Part shown: piece after piece, positions 51,458-59,906 of the stretch | Layout of the letters: each line of letters begins with the position of its first letter | Position numbering within the stretch: the stretch's first letter is position 1 | The notes under the pieces: model-generated | Database searches by the model: none | What the model saw: only the letters and a program-made list of their open reading frames with translations | What the model was told of the DNA's origin: nothing | Assembly: GCA_965200795.1 (NCBI GenBank) | Contig: CBDAVB010000001.1 | Coordinates: 1 to 64,000, forward strand | Source: Parashewanella sp965200795 | GTDB lineage: Bacteria; Pseudomonadota; Gammaproteobacteria; Enterobacterales; Shewanellaceae | Length of the DNA: 64,000 nt | Direction: 5' to 3' | Program-made: the position numbers and the translations under genes

Positions 51458-52951
51458 ATGGTAACTCAAGTTAAGCATTATATTGATGGCGAATTCACCA
51501 TCGGTGAAAGCGGCAAGGAAATCGCTGTAACTAACCCCGCGAATAATGAAACCATCGCGGTCGTTAATGCCGCTACTGAAGCTGAAGTTTTAAAAGCCGT
51601 TGACAGCGCCAAAGAAGCATTTAAAACCTGGAAGGAAGTGCCGGTTTCAGTACGAGCCCGTGTGATGCTGCGTTATCAGCATCTTCTAAAAGAAAATCAT
51701 GATCAAATTGCTGAGATCCTAGCGCAGGAAACGGGTAAGACTTTTGAGGACGCAAAGGGGGATGTCTGGCGCGGTATCGAAGTTGCTGAGCACGCTTGTA
51801 ATATCGCTTCATTATTAATGGGTGAAACCGTTGAAAATGTCGCCCGCTCAATCGATACTTACAGCTACACGCAACCTCTGGGCGTTTGTGCCGGTATCAC
51901 GCCGTTTAACTTTCCCGCGATGATTCCGCTATGGATGTTCCCGCTTGCCATTGCTTGCGGTAACACATTTATTCTAAAGCCGTCTGAACAAGATCCGATG
52001 ACACCGCAGCGTCTTGTTGAATTATTCGAGGAAGCCGGAGCGCCAAAAGGCGTGCTGCAAATGGTTCACGGTGATAAAGCCGCAGTTGATGTGTTGCTTG
52101 AACATAAAGACGTAAAAGCGATTTCATTTGTCGGTTCAGTGGGTGTTGGTCAGTACATCTACAAAACCGGTACGGATAATTTAAAGCGCGTTCAGGCTTT
52201 CGCCGGTGCTAAAAATCACTGCGTCATTATGCCTGACGCTAATAAACAGCAGGTTATCAATAACCTGGTCGGGGCATCTGTCGGGGCGGCGGGTCAACGC
52301 TGTATGGCGATTTCCGTGGCGATTTTTGTCGGTAAAGCGGCGGAGTGGATACCGGAGGTTAACGCCGCCATCGCCAAAGTCAAACCGGGTTTATGGAATG
52401 ACGACAACGCGGCTTATGGCCCGTTGATAAGTCCTGCCGCTAAAGCGCGTGTACTTGGTTTAATCGCTCAAGGTAAAGCGGAAGGCGCGACTTGTTTAAC
52501 GGACGGCAGCGACTTTACCGTTGAAGGTCACGAATCCGGTAACTGGGTCGGCCCGACGGTGTTCTCAGATGTCACCACGGATATGACCATCTATAAAGAA
52601 GAAATCTTCGGCCCGGTACTTTGCTGTATGAGCGCGGATTCGGTAGATGACGCTATCGAAGTGGTCAATGCGAGCCCGTATGGTAACGGTACCTCAATCT
52701 TTACCGGCAGCGGTGCGGCGGCTCGTAAATATCAGCATTTTGTTGATGTCGGTCAAGTGGGTATCAACGTGCCCATTCCTGTACCGCTTCCGTTCTTCTC
52801 GTTTACGGGTTGGAAGGGCAGTTTCTACGGCGATCAACATGCCTACGGTAAACAAGCGGTGCGTTTTTACACGGAAACCAAAACCATTACCTCTCGCTGG
52901 TTTGAGTCAGACATTGCATCCGGCCCTAACATGACCATCGCATTGAAATAA
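51458..52951 (+). CDS. mmsA: CoA-acylating methylmalonate-semialdehyde dehydrogenase
   Basis: MmsA converts methylmalonate semialdehyde to propionyl-CoA with NAD and CoA, in valine degradation. The 497-residue aldehyde-dehydrogenase-fold protein shows GVCAGITPFNFPAMIPLWMFPLAIACGNTFILKPSEQDP, the NAD motif FVGSVGVGQYIY, and the catalytic Cys in GASVGAAGQRCMAISVAIFVG (about residue 285). These match MmsA rather than general aldehyde dehydrogenases. It is the second gene of the ivd-type operon, 109 bases after the thiolase gene. It is followed by a terminator-like hairpin. Confidence 0.95.
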   Translation: MVTQVKHYIDGEFTIGESGKEIAVTNPANNETIAVVNAATEAEVLKAVDSAKEAFKTWKEVPVSVRARVMLRYQHLLKENHDQIAEILAQETGKTFEDAKGDVWRGIEVAEHACNIASLLMGETVENVARSIDTYSYTQPLGVCAGITPFNFPAMIPLWMFPLAIACGNTFILKPSEQDPMTPQRLVELFEEAGAPKGVLQMVHGDKAAVDVLLEHKDVKAISFVGSVGVGQYIYKTGTDNLKRVQAFAGAKNHCVIMPDANKQQVINNLVGASVGAAGQRCMAISVAIFVGKAAEWIPEVNAAIAKVKPGLWNDDNAAYGPLISPAAKARVLGLIAQGKAEGATCLTDGSDFTVEGHESGNWVGPTVFSDVTTDMTIYKEEIFGPVLCCMSADSVDDAIEVVNASPYGNGTSIFTGSGAAARKYQHFVDVGQVGINVPIPVPLPFFSFTGWKGSFYGDQHAYGKQAVRFYTETKTITSRWFESDIASGPNMTIALK

Positions 52952-52970
52952 GTTATCGAAGATTTTTACG

Positions 52971-52989
52971 GGGCAGAGACTTTCTGCCC
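52971..52989 (+). terminator. Terminator-like hairpin after mmsA
   Basis: Seven-bp perfect stem GGGCAGA / TCTGCCC with a five-base loop, followed by TTTGCTGTTTT. It lies inside the operon and could reduce expression of the later genes. Confidence 0.55.
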
Positions 52990-53056
52990 TTTGCTGTTTT
53001 AGTCAGGCTCTCTTAAGCTCGTGATAGGTCAGAGAGCAGGACACAGGAGTTGTCAT

Positions 53057-54214
53057 ATGGATTTTAATTTAAATGAAGATCAACGTCAGTTTGCTGATTT
53101 AGCCCGCCAATTCGCTCAAGAGCAGCTGGCACCTTTTGCCGGCGAGTGGGATGAAAAACATCACTTTCCTAAAGACGTTATTCAGCAAGCGGGTGAATTA
53201 GGGTTTTGCTCTTTGTATTCACCTGAGTCAGAGGGCGGAATGGGGCTTTCCCGCTTAGATTCTTCAATTATCTTCGAAGAGCTTTCTCAAGGCTGTACGG
53301 CGACTACGGCCATGCTAACCATTCACAACATGGCGGCTTGGATGGTAACAACCTGGGGAAGTGAAGTGTTCCGCGCTGAATGGTCTGAGTCATTAACCAC
53401 TGGTCAAAAACTGGCGTCATATTGTTTAACTGAGCCGGGCTCAGGCTCTGATGCCGCGTCACTACAGACTAAGGCCGTGCGGGATGGTGATGAGTACGTA
53501 ATTTCCGGCTCCAAGATGTTTATCTCCGGCGCGGGTGAAACGGAGTTACTTGTGGTTATGTGCCGCACGGGTGAGGCAGGTTCTAAAGGTATTTCAGCTA
53601 TTGCGATTCCTGCAGATGCGGAAGGCATCACCTATGGTAAAGCAGAAGATAAAATGGGCTGGAACGCGCAGCCGACCCGTTTAATTACTTTTGAGGAAGT
53701 ACGTGTACCCGTCAGCAATCTGTTAGGTAAAGAAGGTCAGGGCTTTACCTTTGCGATGAAAGGCCTGGACGGCGGCCGAATCAATATCGCGACGTGCTCA
53801 GTTGGTACGGCTCAGGCTGCGCTTGAACGTGCAACTGAATACATGAATGAGCGTAAGCAGTTCGGTAAGCCATTAGCCGCATTTCAAGCGTTACAGTTTA
53901 AGCTGGCTGATATGGCGACCGAACTGGTAGCCGCTCGTCAAATGGTTCGCCTCGCGGCGTTCAAATTAGATACCGATGATCCTGAAGCGACCGCCTATTG
54001 CGCGATGGCAAAGCGATTCGCAACCGATATCGGTTTTCAGGTGTGCGACGCCGCACTGCAAATTCATGGTGGATATGGTTATATTCAAGAATACCCGCTT
54101 GAACGTCATGTACGTGACGTGCGTGTGCATCAGATTCTTGAGGGCACGAATGAAATCATGCGTCTTATCATCAGCCGTCGTCTTTTGGATGAGGCGGCGG
54201 CGGAAATTAAATAA
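53057..54214 (+). CDS. ivdC: Acyl-CoA dehydrogenase (isobutyryl/2-methylbutyryl-CoA type)
   Basis: A FAD enzyme that oxidises isobutyryl-CoA and 2-methylbutyryl-CoA. I chose the ATG at 53057, with AGGAG seven bases upstream, giving 385 residues; the frame is also open from 53021. Motifs are YCLTEPGSGSDAASLQTKAVRDGDEYVISGSKMFISGAG and, at the C-terminus, DAALQIHGGYGYIQEYPLERHVRDVRVHQILEGTNEIMRLII with the catalytic glutamate in EGTNE. The neighbours support the branched-chain substrates. The next gene starts 11 bases on. Confidence 0.92.
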   Translation: MDFNLNEDQRQFADLARQFAQEQLAPFAGEWDEKHHFPKDVIQQAGELGFCSLYSPESEGGMGLSRLDSSIIFEELSQGCTATTAMLTIHNMAAWMVTTWGSEVFRAEWSESLTTGQKLASYCLTEPGSGSDAASLQTKAVRDGDEYVISGSKMFISGAGETELLVVMCRTGEAGSKGISAIAIPADAEGITYGKAEDKMGWNAQPTRLITFEEVRVPVSNLLGKEGQGFTFAMKGLDGGRINIATCSVGTAQAALERATEYMNERKQFGKPLAAFQALQFKLADMATELVAARQMVRLAAFKLDTDDPEATAYCAMAKRFATDIGFQVCDAALQIHGGYGYIQEYPLERHVRDVRVHQILEGTNEIMRLIISRRLLDEAAAEIK

Positions 54215-54225
54215 GGAACTCACCG

Positions 54226-54999
54226 ATGAGCAATATCAAACAACGTATTTCAGGTAATACCGCTGTTTTAACGATGAGCAACCCGCCGGCGAATACGTGG
54301 ACGGCTGACAGCTTGCAAGAACTTAAAAATGTTGTTCTTGAATTGAATAACAACCGTGAAGTTTATGCGCTGGTCATTACCGGTGAAGGTGAGAAATTCT
54401 TCTCGGCCGGTGCTGACCTGAATCTTTTTGCTGATGGTGACAAAGGTGACGCGGCTTCAATGGCGAAACACTTTGGTGAGGCTTTTGAAACCTTGAGCGC
54501 GTTCAGAGGCGTTTCCGTAGCCGCTATCAATGGCTACTCAATGGGCGGTGGTCTGGAAGTGGCGCTGGCTTGTGATATTCGTATCGCAGAAGAACAAGCT
54601 GTAATGGCGCTACCTGAAGCTACGGTCGGGCTTTTGCCTTGTGCCGGCGGCACGCAAAACCTTACCGCGCTTGTGGGTGAAGGTTGGGCTAAACGTATGA
54701 TTTTGTGCGGCGAGCGCATTGACGCAGCTAAAGCTGAAAAAATCGGCTTAGTTGAGGAAGTGGTTGAGACGGGGCAAGCGCTGGAAGCGGCGACAGCGTT
54801 AACAAAACGAGTCGCTAAGCAAAGCCCGAGTTCGGTGGCGGTTTGTAAGCGGCTGATTCAAGCCGGTCGAACAATGTCAAGAACTCAGGCATTACCATTA
54901 GAGCGAGAATTATTTGTCGGGCTTTTTGATACCGAAGATCAAAAAGAAGGCGTAAACGCGTTTTTAGAAAAGCGCAAAGCGGAATGGAGGAACTGTTAA
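54226..54999 (+). CDS. ivdD: Enoyl-CoA hydratase
   Basis: A crotonase-fold enzyme of 257 residues that hydrates the unsaturated acyl-CoA made by the preceding dehydrogenase. The oxyanion-hole segments are GEKFFSAGADLNLF (about 57-70) and NGYSMGGGLEVALACDIRIA (about 102-122). The region ALPEATVGLLPCAGGTQNLTALVGEGWAKRMILCGERIDA contains one catalytic Glu (PEATVG), and a Glu also appears in GGGLEVALA. Its TAA overlaps the ATG of the next gene (TAATG), a sign of coupled translation. Confidence 0.92.
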   Translation: MSNIKQRISGNTAVLTMSNPPANTWTADSLQELKNVVLELNNNREVYALVITGEGEKFFSAGADLNLFADGDKGDAASMAKHFGEAFETLSAFRGVSVAAINGYSMGGGLEVALACDIRIAEEQAVMALPEATVGLLPCAGGTQNLTALVGEGWAKRMILCGERIDAAKAEKIGLVEEVVETGQALEAATALTKRVAKQSPSSVAVCKRLIQAGRTMSRTQALPLERELFVGLFDTEDQKEGVNAFLEKRKAEWRNC

Positions 55000-56120
55000 T
55001 GATTTGCCAGCAATCCGTCTGTTTTCAGACGCTAGCGACAGCGTCAGGAAAGCTTATCGGTGTCGCAACGCTTAATGCGGAGAGTGCGCTTAACGCACTT
55101 TCTCTGGACATGGTGCGTTTGCTGACCGAGCAATTAAATAAATGGAAAAGCGATACCGAAATCGCTTTTGTTGTTTTAGATGGCAGCGGTGAAAAAGCCT
55201 TTTGTGCCGGCGGTGATGTGCGGGCTTTATACGACGCCTCTATCGAAAGCAAAGGTCAAATTGCTGAAGCGGCTAAAATCTTCTTCACTGAAGAATACGA
55301 ACTCGACTACCTGATTCATAACTTCGAAAAGCCGTTAATGGTTTGGGGTAATGGTTTCGTCATGGGCGGTGGCGTGGGTTTAATGGCCGGCGCGAGTCAT
55401 CGAGTTGTTACCGAAACCTCTCGCATCGCGATGCCTGAAGTCACCATCGGTTTATACCCTGACGTCGGCGGCAGTTACTTTCTGAATCGTATGCCGGGTA
55501 AATCAGGATTATTCCTTGGCTTAACCGCCTATCAAATGAACGCGGCCGATGCCTGTTATGTTGGCATGGCGAACCATTATTTAAATAATGACGATAAGGA
55601 GCTGATGTTTGATGCTTTAGCGACTGTGGATTGGGGCGACGATGCCGGCATGAATCATCAGAACCTTGATGAAGTGCTGCATGAAGTTGCGCTAAAAAGT
55701 GCCGTGCCTAAAGGTGAAAGCACCATCGCCGGTAATCAAGGGCTGATTGACAGCTTAATGAATGGAAGTCCGGATGAAATTGCGGCTCGCATGTCAGAGC
55801 TTGAAACCGATGAAAAATGGCTGAGTAAAGCTAAAACGGCGATGCTTGCCGGTAGTCCGATCAGTTGCCGGTTGATTTATGAACAGTTCCGGCTAGGACA
55901 AGAGCTGTCACTTGCTGACGCATTCCGCTGGGAGCTTGCTCTGAGTGTCAATTGTCTTGCCATAGGTGATTTTAATGAGGGGGTTCGTGCCTTATTAATC
56001 GATAAAGACAGAAACCCGCGGTGGCGATATTCTTCTGTCTGTGAAGTACCGGATGAGCTGATTTCTGAAATGGTTGCGTCCGCGTGGAATGAGCATCCGT
56101 TAGCGGCTCTGGGAAAATAA
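54999..56120 (+). CDS. ivdE: 3-hydroxyisobutyryl-CoA hydrolase
   Basis: This crotonase-family hydrolase releases CoA from 3-hydroxyisobutyryl-CoA, a valine-specific step that removes toxic methacrylyl-CoA. The 373 residues (ATG at 54999, sharing its A with the preceding stop codon) have GEKAFCAGGDVRALYDASIESKG, WGNGFVMGGGVGLMAGASHRVVTETSRIAMPEVTIGLYPDVGGSYFLNRMPG and a C-terminal helical part that is longer than in hydratases. GGDVRALY is characteristic of the hydrolases. Confidence 0.92.
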   Translation: MICQQSVCFQTLATASGKLIGVATLNAESALNALSLDMVRLLTEQLNKWKSDTEIAFVVLDGSGEKAFCAGGDVRALYDASIESKGQIAEAAKIFFTEEYELDYLIHNFEKPLMVWGNGFVMGGGVGLMAGASHRVVTETSRIAMPEVTIGLYPDVGGSYFLNRMPGKSGLFLGLTAYQMNAADACYVGMANHYLNNDDKELMFDALATVDWGDDAGMNHQNLDEVLHEVALKSAVPKGESTIAGNQGLIDSLMNGSPDEIAARMSELETDEKWLSKAKTAMLAGSPISCRLIYEQFRLGQELSLADAFRWELALSVNCLAIGDFNEGVRALLIDKDRNPRWRYSSVCEVPDELISEMVASAWNEHPLAALGK

Positions 56121-56135
56121 TAAGGAAAAAGCGCT

Positions 56136-57041
56136 ATGAAAAAGATCGCGTTTATCGGTTTAGGTAATATGGGCGGCCCAATGGCCGCGAATTTATTGAA
56201 AGCGGGCTTTGAGGTAAAGGTATTTGATCTTGTGCCTTCGGCTATCGAAACTCTGGTCGCGCAAGGTGCGAAAGCGTCATCATCGGCACCGGAGGCCGCG
56301 GCTGACGCCGATGCTGTGGTTACCATGTTACCCGCGGGTAAGCATGTAAAAATGCTTTATCTGGGTTCAGGTGAGCAGGAAGGTTTACTTGATATTGTCA
56401 ACAAAGAAACCTTGCTTATTGACAGTTCAACCATTGATGCAGAAAGCGCGAAATTTGTGGCGGAAGTGGCCGCGAGCAGAGGTATTGAGTTCATGGACGC
56501 TCCGGTTTCCGGCGGAACGGCAGGAGCGGCGGCGGGAAGCTTGACATTTATCTGCGGTGGCTCAGCTTGCGCGTATGAAAAAGCTCAGGTAGTTTTAAAT
56601 GCGATGGGCGCAAATATCTTACATGCCGGTAATGCGGGGGCAGGGCAGGTCGCTAAGATTTGCAACAACATGTTATTAGCTGTGCTGATGGTCGGAACGT
56701 CAGAAGCCCTTCAGCTCGGTCGTGACCACGGTTTAGATCCTAAGGTGCTTTCAGACATTATGAAAGTAAGCAGCGGCGGTAACTGGACACTGGAAAAGTA
56801 CAATCCTTGTCCGAACGTAATAGAAACCGTACCTTCATCTAACGACTACCAAGGCGGCTTTATGGTAGATTTAATGGTTAAAGATTTAAGTTTGTCTCAG
56901 GAAGCCGCTTTATTGACCAACTCCAGTACACCAATGGGTGCGCTGGCGAGAAACATGTTTGTCAATCATGCTCGTCAGGGCAATGGCCGCCGGGATTTCT
57001 CAAGCATTTTCGAAGCTTTCGCTAAGGCAAATAAAGAATAA
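56136..57041 (+). CDS. mmsB: 3-hydroxyisobutyrate dehydrogenase
   Basis: MmsB oxidises 3-hydroxyisobutyrate to methylmalonate semialdehyde, the substrate of MmsA in the same operon. The 301 residues show the N-terminal NAD motif FIGLGNMGGPMAANLLKAGFEV, the substrate motif DAPVSGGTAGAAAGSLTFICGG and the catalytic lysine in GAGQVAKICNNMLLA (about residue 171). All match the family. It follows ivdE by 15 bases with AAGGAAAAAG as ribosome binding site. Confidence 0.95.
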   Translation: MKKIAFIGLGNMGGPMAANLLKAGFEVKVFDLVPSAIETLVAQGAKASSSAPEAAADADAVVTMLPAGKHVKMLYLGSGEQEGLLDIVNKETLLIDSSTIDAESAKFVAEVAASRGIEFMDAPVSGGTAGAAAGSLTFICGGSACAYEKAQVVLNAMGANILHAGNAGAGQVAKICNNMLLAVLMVGTSEALQLGRDHGLDPKVLSDIMKVSSGGNWTLEKYNPCPNVIETVPSSNDYQGGFMVDLMVKDLSLSQEAALLTNSSTPMGALARNMFVNHARQGNGRRDFSSIFEAFAKANKE

Positions 57042-57085
57042 TTAGTATTGTCTAAAACAAGAATTAGCAAATTAAGGAATAACTG

Positions 57086-57841
57086 ATGGATTTGAATGAT
57101 AAGGTAGTAGTCATTACCGGCGGTGCTGGCGGTTTAGGTTTTGCGATGGCTCAAAACTTTGCGGCCGCGGGAGCTAAACTGGCTCTTATCGATGTGGATC
57201 AAGAAAAGCTTGAAATAGCCTGTGCCGATTTGGGTACGGCAACAGTTCAGGGCTATGCGTTAGACATTACTGATGAAGAAGATGTTGTCGCGGGCTTTCA
57301 GTATATTCTTGAAGATTTTGGCCGAGTCAACGTGCTTGTGAACTGTGCGGGTATTCTGCGCGACGGCATGCTGCTTAAAGTGAAAGACGCTAAGGTGACC
57401 GACAGAATGTCGCTGGCGCATTTCCAGTCAGTAATTAATGTAAATCTGACAGGTTCTTTCCTTTGTGGCCGAGAAGCCGCGGCGGCAATGATAGAGTCGG
57501 GGCAGCAAGGCGTGATCATTAATGTGTCCAGCATCGCCAGAGCGGGTAATATCGGTCAATCTAACTATGCGGCTTCTAAAGCTGCGGTAGTGGCGATGAG
57601 TACCGGCTGGGCTAAAGAGCTAGCTCGTTATGGTATTCGCAGCGCGGCCGTTGCGCCCGGGGTTATTGAAACTGAAATGACCGCATCTATGAAACCAGAA
57701 GCATTAGAGCGTTTAGAGCATATGGTTCCGGTTCGCCGTTTAGGTCAGGCACAAGAAATTGCGTCATCTGTCCGGTTTATTATCGAAAATGACTATGTGA
57801 ATGGTCGTGTGCTGGAGGTTGATGGTGGCTTAAGGTTGTAA
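57086..57841 (+). CDS. ivdG: SDR-type 3-hydroxyacyl-CoA dehydrogenase
   Basis: A short-chain dehydrogenase of 251 residues, probably oxidising 2-methyl-3-hydroxybutyryl-CoA of isoleucine breakdown by its place as last gene of the operon. Motifs are TGGAGGLGFAMA (cofactor), NCAGILRDGML (about 88), Ser in NVSSIARAGNIGQ (about 151) and YAASKAAVVAM with Tyr and Lys (about 164 and 168). By sequence alone it could be called a FabG-like reductase; the neighbours favour the dehydrogenase role. A strong terminator follows. Confidence 0.85.
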   Translation: MDLNDKVVVITGGAGGLGFAMAQNFAAAGAKLALIDVDQEKLEIACADLGTATVQGYALDITDEEDVVAGFQYILEDFGRVNVLVNCAGILRDGMLLKVKDAKVTDRMSLAHFQSVINVNLTGSFLCGREAAAAMIESGQQGVIINVSSIARAGNIGQSNYAASKAAVVAMSTGWAKELARYGIRSAAVAPGVIETEMTASMKPEALERLEHMVPVRRLGQAQEIASSVRFIIENDYVNGRVLEVDGGLRL

Positions 57842-57864
57842 TTTCACTCAAACCATCAGTATAG

Positions 57865-57890
57865 CCGAAGCCGAGCGCTTCGGTTTTTTT
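57865..57890 (+). terminator. Terminator of the ivd-type operon
   Basis: Seven-bp stem CCGAAGC / GCTTCGG with a five-base loop followed by seven T, 23 bases after the last gene of the operon. Confidence 0.9.
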
Positions 57891-57952
57891 AAGCATTTGT
57901 TTTTTCAGGCCTCAGAGACTTATAATAAAAATAACTTCTCACGATAGCCTGA

Positions 57953-58186
57953 ATGATGAAAACATTAAAAAGACTCTACCGGTTGCTTTTGTTACTTATT
58001 GGCATATCAGGATTCATTGTCTTGTACGCCGGTAATCTGTACCTGTTTTTTGACGGCGCTCATATTGATCCTGCGGTAATTCTCTTTTTCCCTTGTCCGT
58101 TGATTTGCCTCTATTTTAGTTTGAGTCCGGAGTTAAGGGCAGAGATACGAAAACTGTTTAATCGCAAAAATACGATAAAAGCATAG
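57953..58186 (+). CDS. Small membrane protein, 77 aa, unknown function
   Basis: I do not recognise a family. The protein has a basic start (MMKTLKRLYR), two predicted membrane helices (about 10-32 and 38-58) separated by the short loop FDGAHIDPAV, and a basic C-terminal tail ending KLFNRKNTIKA. Both ends should therefore face the cytoplasm. There is no strong ribosome binding site. It stands alone after the operon terminator. A family D repeat begins within three bases of its stop codon. Confidence 0.55.
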   Translation: MMKTLKRLYRLLLLLIGISGFIVLYAGNLYLFFDGAHIDPAVILFFPCPLICLYFSLSPELRAEIRKLFNRKNTIKA

Positions 58187-58188
58187 CA

Positions 58189-58242
58189 GGAAACTGTCCC
58201 GTAATAACCCTGTTTTGCTGTCGTTTATTTTTGGCTGTTAAA
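58189..58242 (+). repeat. Repeat family D, partial copy
   Basis: The left end ggaaactgtcccgtaataac is followed by tgctgtcgtttatttttggc. Read on the other strand, this matches the right part of the copy at 14113-14266 (gccaaaaataaacgacagc). It abuts the end of the small membrane protein gene. Confidence 0.65.
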
Positions 58243-58253
58243 TTTTTTGGAGG

Positions 58254-58685
58254 CTAATTATCACCATGCTCACATTGGTCATTAATGCACTGACCGTAAA
58301 GATACAAACTATGGTTGGTCAGTTTGATTTTGTGTTTTTGCGCAATTTCGATTTGTCGTTTTTCAATCACTTCATCAGTAAACTCAAATACCTTACCGCA
58401 ACTTAAGCATACTAAGTGATCGTGGTGATGTTGAGTTGATAATTCAAAAACAGCTTTTCCGCTTTCAAAATGGTGACGAGTGACAATCCCCGCATCATCA
58501 AATTGGTTAAGAACACGATAAACGGTAGCAAGTCCGATTTCTTCGCCGATTTCTAATAAACGCTTATATAGATCTTCAGCACTAATATGCTGACACTCAG
58601 GTTCTTGCATCAACTCTAGGATTTTGACACGTGGTAGAGTAACTTTTAAGCCAGCTTTTTTTAGTGCTTGATTTCCATCTGTCAT
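58254..58685 (-). CDS. fur: Ferric uptake regulator Fur
   Basis: Fur is the iron-dependent repressor. The 143 residues contain the winged-helix domain (NQALKKAGLKVTLPRVKILELMQEPECQHISAEDLYKRL, then EEIGLATVYRVLNQFDDAGIVTRHHFESGKAVFEL) and the metal-binding dimerisation domain with HHHDHLVCLSCGKVFEFTD (two cysteines) and a C-terminal CINDQCEHGDN pair. Length and motifs fit. Upstream is a Fur-box-like site suggesting autoregulation. The gene lies between two inverted family D fragments. Confidence 0.95.
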   Translation of the reverse strand: MTDGNQALKKAGLKVTLPRVKILELMQEPECQHISAEDLYKRLLEIGEEIGLATVYRVLNQFDDAGIVTRHHFESGKAVFELSTQHHHDHLVCLSCGKVFEFTDEVIEKRQIEIAQKHKIKLTNHSLYLYGQCINDQCEHGDN

Positions 58686-58722
58686 CGTTCATCTCTTGAT
58701 TGAAGAACCTTACGGTTCGTCC

Positions 58723-58741
58723 GTAGTAATAAAAAATCATT
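58723..58741. promoter_or_regulatory. Possible Fur box upstream of fur
   Basis: About 40-60 bases upstream of the fur start the sequence contains AATCATTAT, a perfect right half of the 19-bp Fur consensus. The left half matches poorly. Autoregulation of fur is common, but this site is weak evidence. Confidence 0.35.
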
Positions 58742-58862
58742 ATAAAGACTGAACCTTGAAACTTAAACCTTTAATGTAAGTTTGTTAAGTGAAATCGTAA
58801 AATACCGCGATTGGGGACGTCGCGATTAAAAATATACCGCAATATTAAGTACCAACTAACAA

Positions 58863-58920
58863 CTACAAGTTTTTTTCACTTTTCTGACGCCCATCTTAAG
58901 CACTCTTCAGCGTTACTCAA
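58863..58920 (-). repeat. Repeat family C, truncated copy 4
   Basis: The bases cacttttctgacgcccatct, followed by taagcactcttcagcgttactc, match one third of family C copy 2 (43456). The rest of the element is missing. Confidence 0.65.
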
Positions 58921-58993
58921 TACGCTGTTGACATTTCCTGGCAGCCGGCTGACTTATCCCCGGCCTTTGAAAAGCTTCTTCATCCGAACCCTT

Positions 58994-59027
58994 CAACAAA
59001 TCGGGAAGTTATTTCGGGACAGTTTCC
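58994..59027 (-). repeat. Repeat family D, terminal fragment (inverted)
   Basis: Read on the minus strand this is ggaaactgtcccgaaataac followed by ttcccgatttgttg. It is in inverted orientation relative to the copy at 58189, so fur lies between the two ends. Confidence 0.6.
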
Positions 59028-59183
59028 TCATCCTATCTAGCCGCCGACTTCCGCCTCGTCCAAAACTTGATCAGTCCCTGATTTTGTTATCAGTTATTGT
59101 CAATTAAATAAATTATGTGATCAATTACACAATTTTTCTAACTGATGTAAAAAAGTACAATTTTGACGAGAAAAATGTATATT

Positions 59184-59636
59184 TTAACCGTTATCCGCCA
59201 GGAAATCATAAAACACTGATGATGATGTTCCGTTAATATCGATGTTAACAATTAATCTCCACACCATATACCCGCTTGTGCAAGAACCGAGTGTGGTTTC
59301 CCCTAATAAATCTATATTTGTTATATAGTTAAATTGAACCGGTATTATTCCCATAAACATATCACGACCTTCGATTCTGGCAGATTTAATTTTTATGGGT
59401 TTATTAGAGGATAATTTTAAAGTAAGTTTTTTTTCACTCGGAACCGATTTCGGGTCTATCAATAGTGTGATTTTTACCCCGTTTATTTCTTTTGTACATG
59501 AAACTTTATAAAACTGACACAAAGACCTGTCAATTTGATCAGGTTTGTTTTTTTTAGGTTTTGTATCACCGCATGATGTAATTATTAAGACCATGATTAA
59601 TAATAATAATTTTATCAAAAATAATGTGTTGAACAC
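59184..59636 (-). CDS. Putative lipoprotein, 150 aa, unknown function
   Basis: I do not recognise a family. The start is a GTG with AAAGGTAAG upstream. The N-terminus MFNTLFLIKLLLLIMVLIITSCGD is a lipoprotein signal with lipobox ITSC (Cys at residue 22). The mature part begins with a lysine-rich linker and then a beta-rich domain (VKITLLIDPKSVPSEKKLTLKLSSNKPIKIKSARIEGRDMFMGIIPVQFN) with cysteines at SLCQF, VSCTKE and LGSCTSGYM. The segment after ARIEGRDMFMG resembles copper-handling or cytochrome oxidase accessory proteins of unknown type only loosely. It is divergent from the cbb3 operon. Confidence 0.6.
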   Translation of the reverse strand: MFNTLFLIKLLLLIMVLIITSCGDTKPKKNKPDQIDRSLCQFYKVSCTKEINGVKITLLIDPKSVPSEKKLTLKLSSNKPIKIKSARIEGRDMFMGIIPVQFNYITNIDLLGETTLGSCTSGYMVWRLIVNIDINGTSSSVFYDFLADNG

Positions 59637-59682
59637 GTTAACTTACCTTTTTCACAAAGTGGCTCACATTCTGCGCTCAAAT

Positions 59683-59696
59683 ATGATCCAGATCAA
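59683..59696. promoter_or_regulatory. FNR-type box upstream of ccoN
   Basis: ATGAT-CCAG-ATCAA matches the FNR/Anr consensus TTGAT-N4-ATCAA with one mismatch. It lies about 210 bases upstream of ccoN. A -10-like TATGTA is about 20 bases downstream, consistent with activation at low oxygen, as is usual for cbb3 oxidase operons. Confidence 0.6.
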
Positions 59697-59906
59697 TTTA
59701 ACTCTGCCTTACTATGTATCTTTTTTAAAGCGTCTAAAGTAAAATATCCTCGGTTTGCAGATGTGTTAAATGTTGTGCAAGCTTCGCGGCGACACTCAAT
59801 AGATAATTTTGAATAAAAAAATCACTATTTATTTAAGTGTTATTTAACAGGTAAAGCTCGTCTTTACCAGAACTATAAGTAAAAAGTAATAAGCAGTGGA
59901 AGCATT

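Larger units (their letters stand above)
58686..59183. other. Intergenic region with fragments of repeats C and D
   Basis: This 498-bp gap holds the fur promoter region with a possible Fur box, a truncated family C repeat (58863-58920) and an inverted family D end (58994-59027). An open frame crossing these repeats has no family features. No gene is supported. Confidence 0.55.

Noticed and set aside
58811..59107. Open frame of 98 codons upstream of fur
   Set aside because: It crosses fragments of repeats C and D; the predicted protein has repeat-derived composition and no homology that I recognise.
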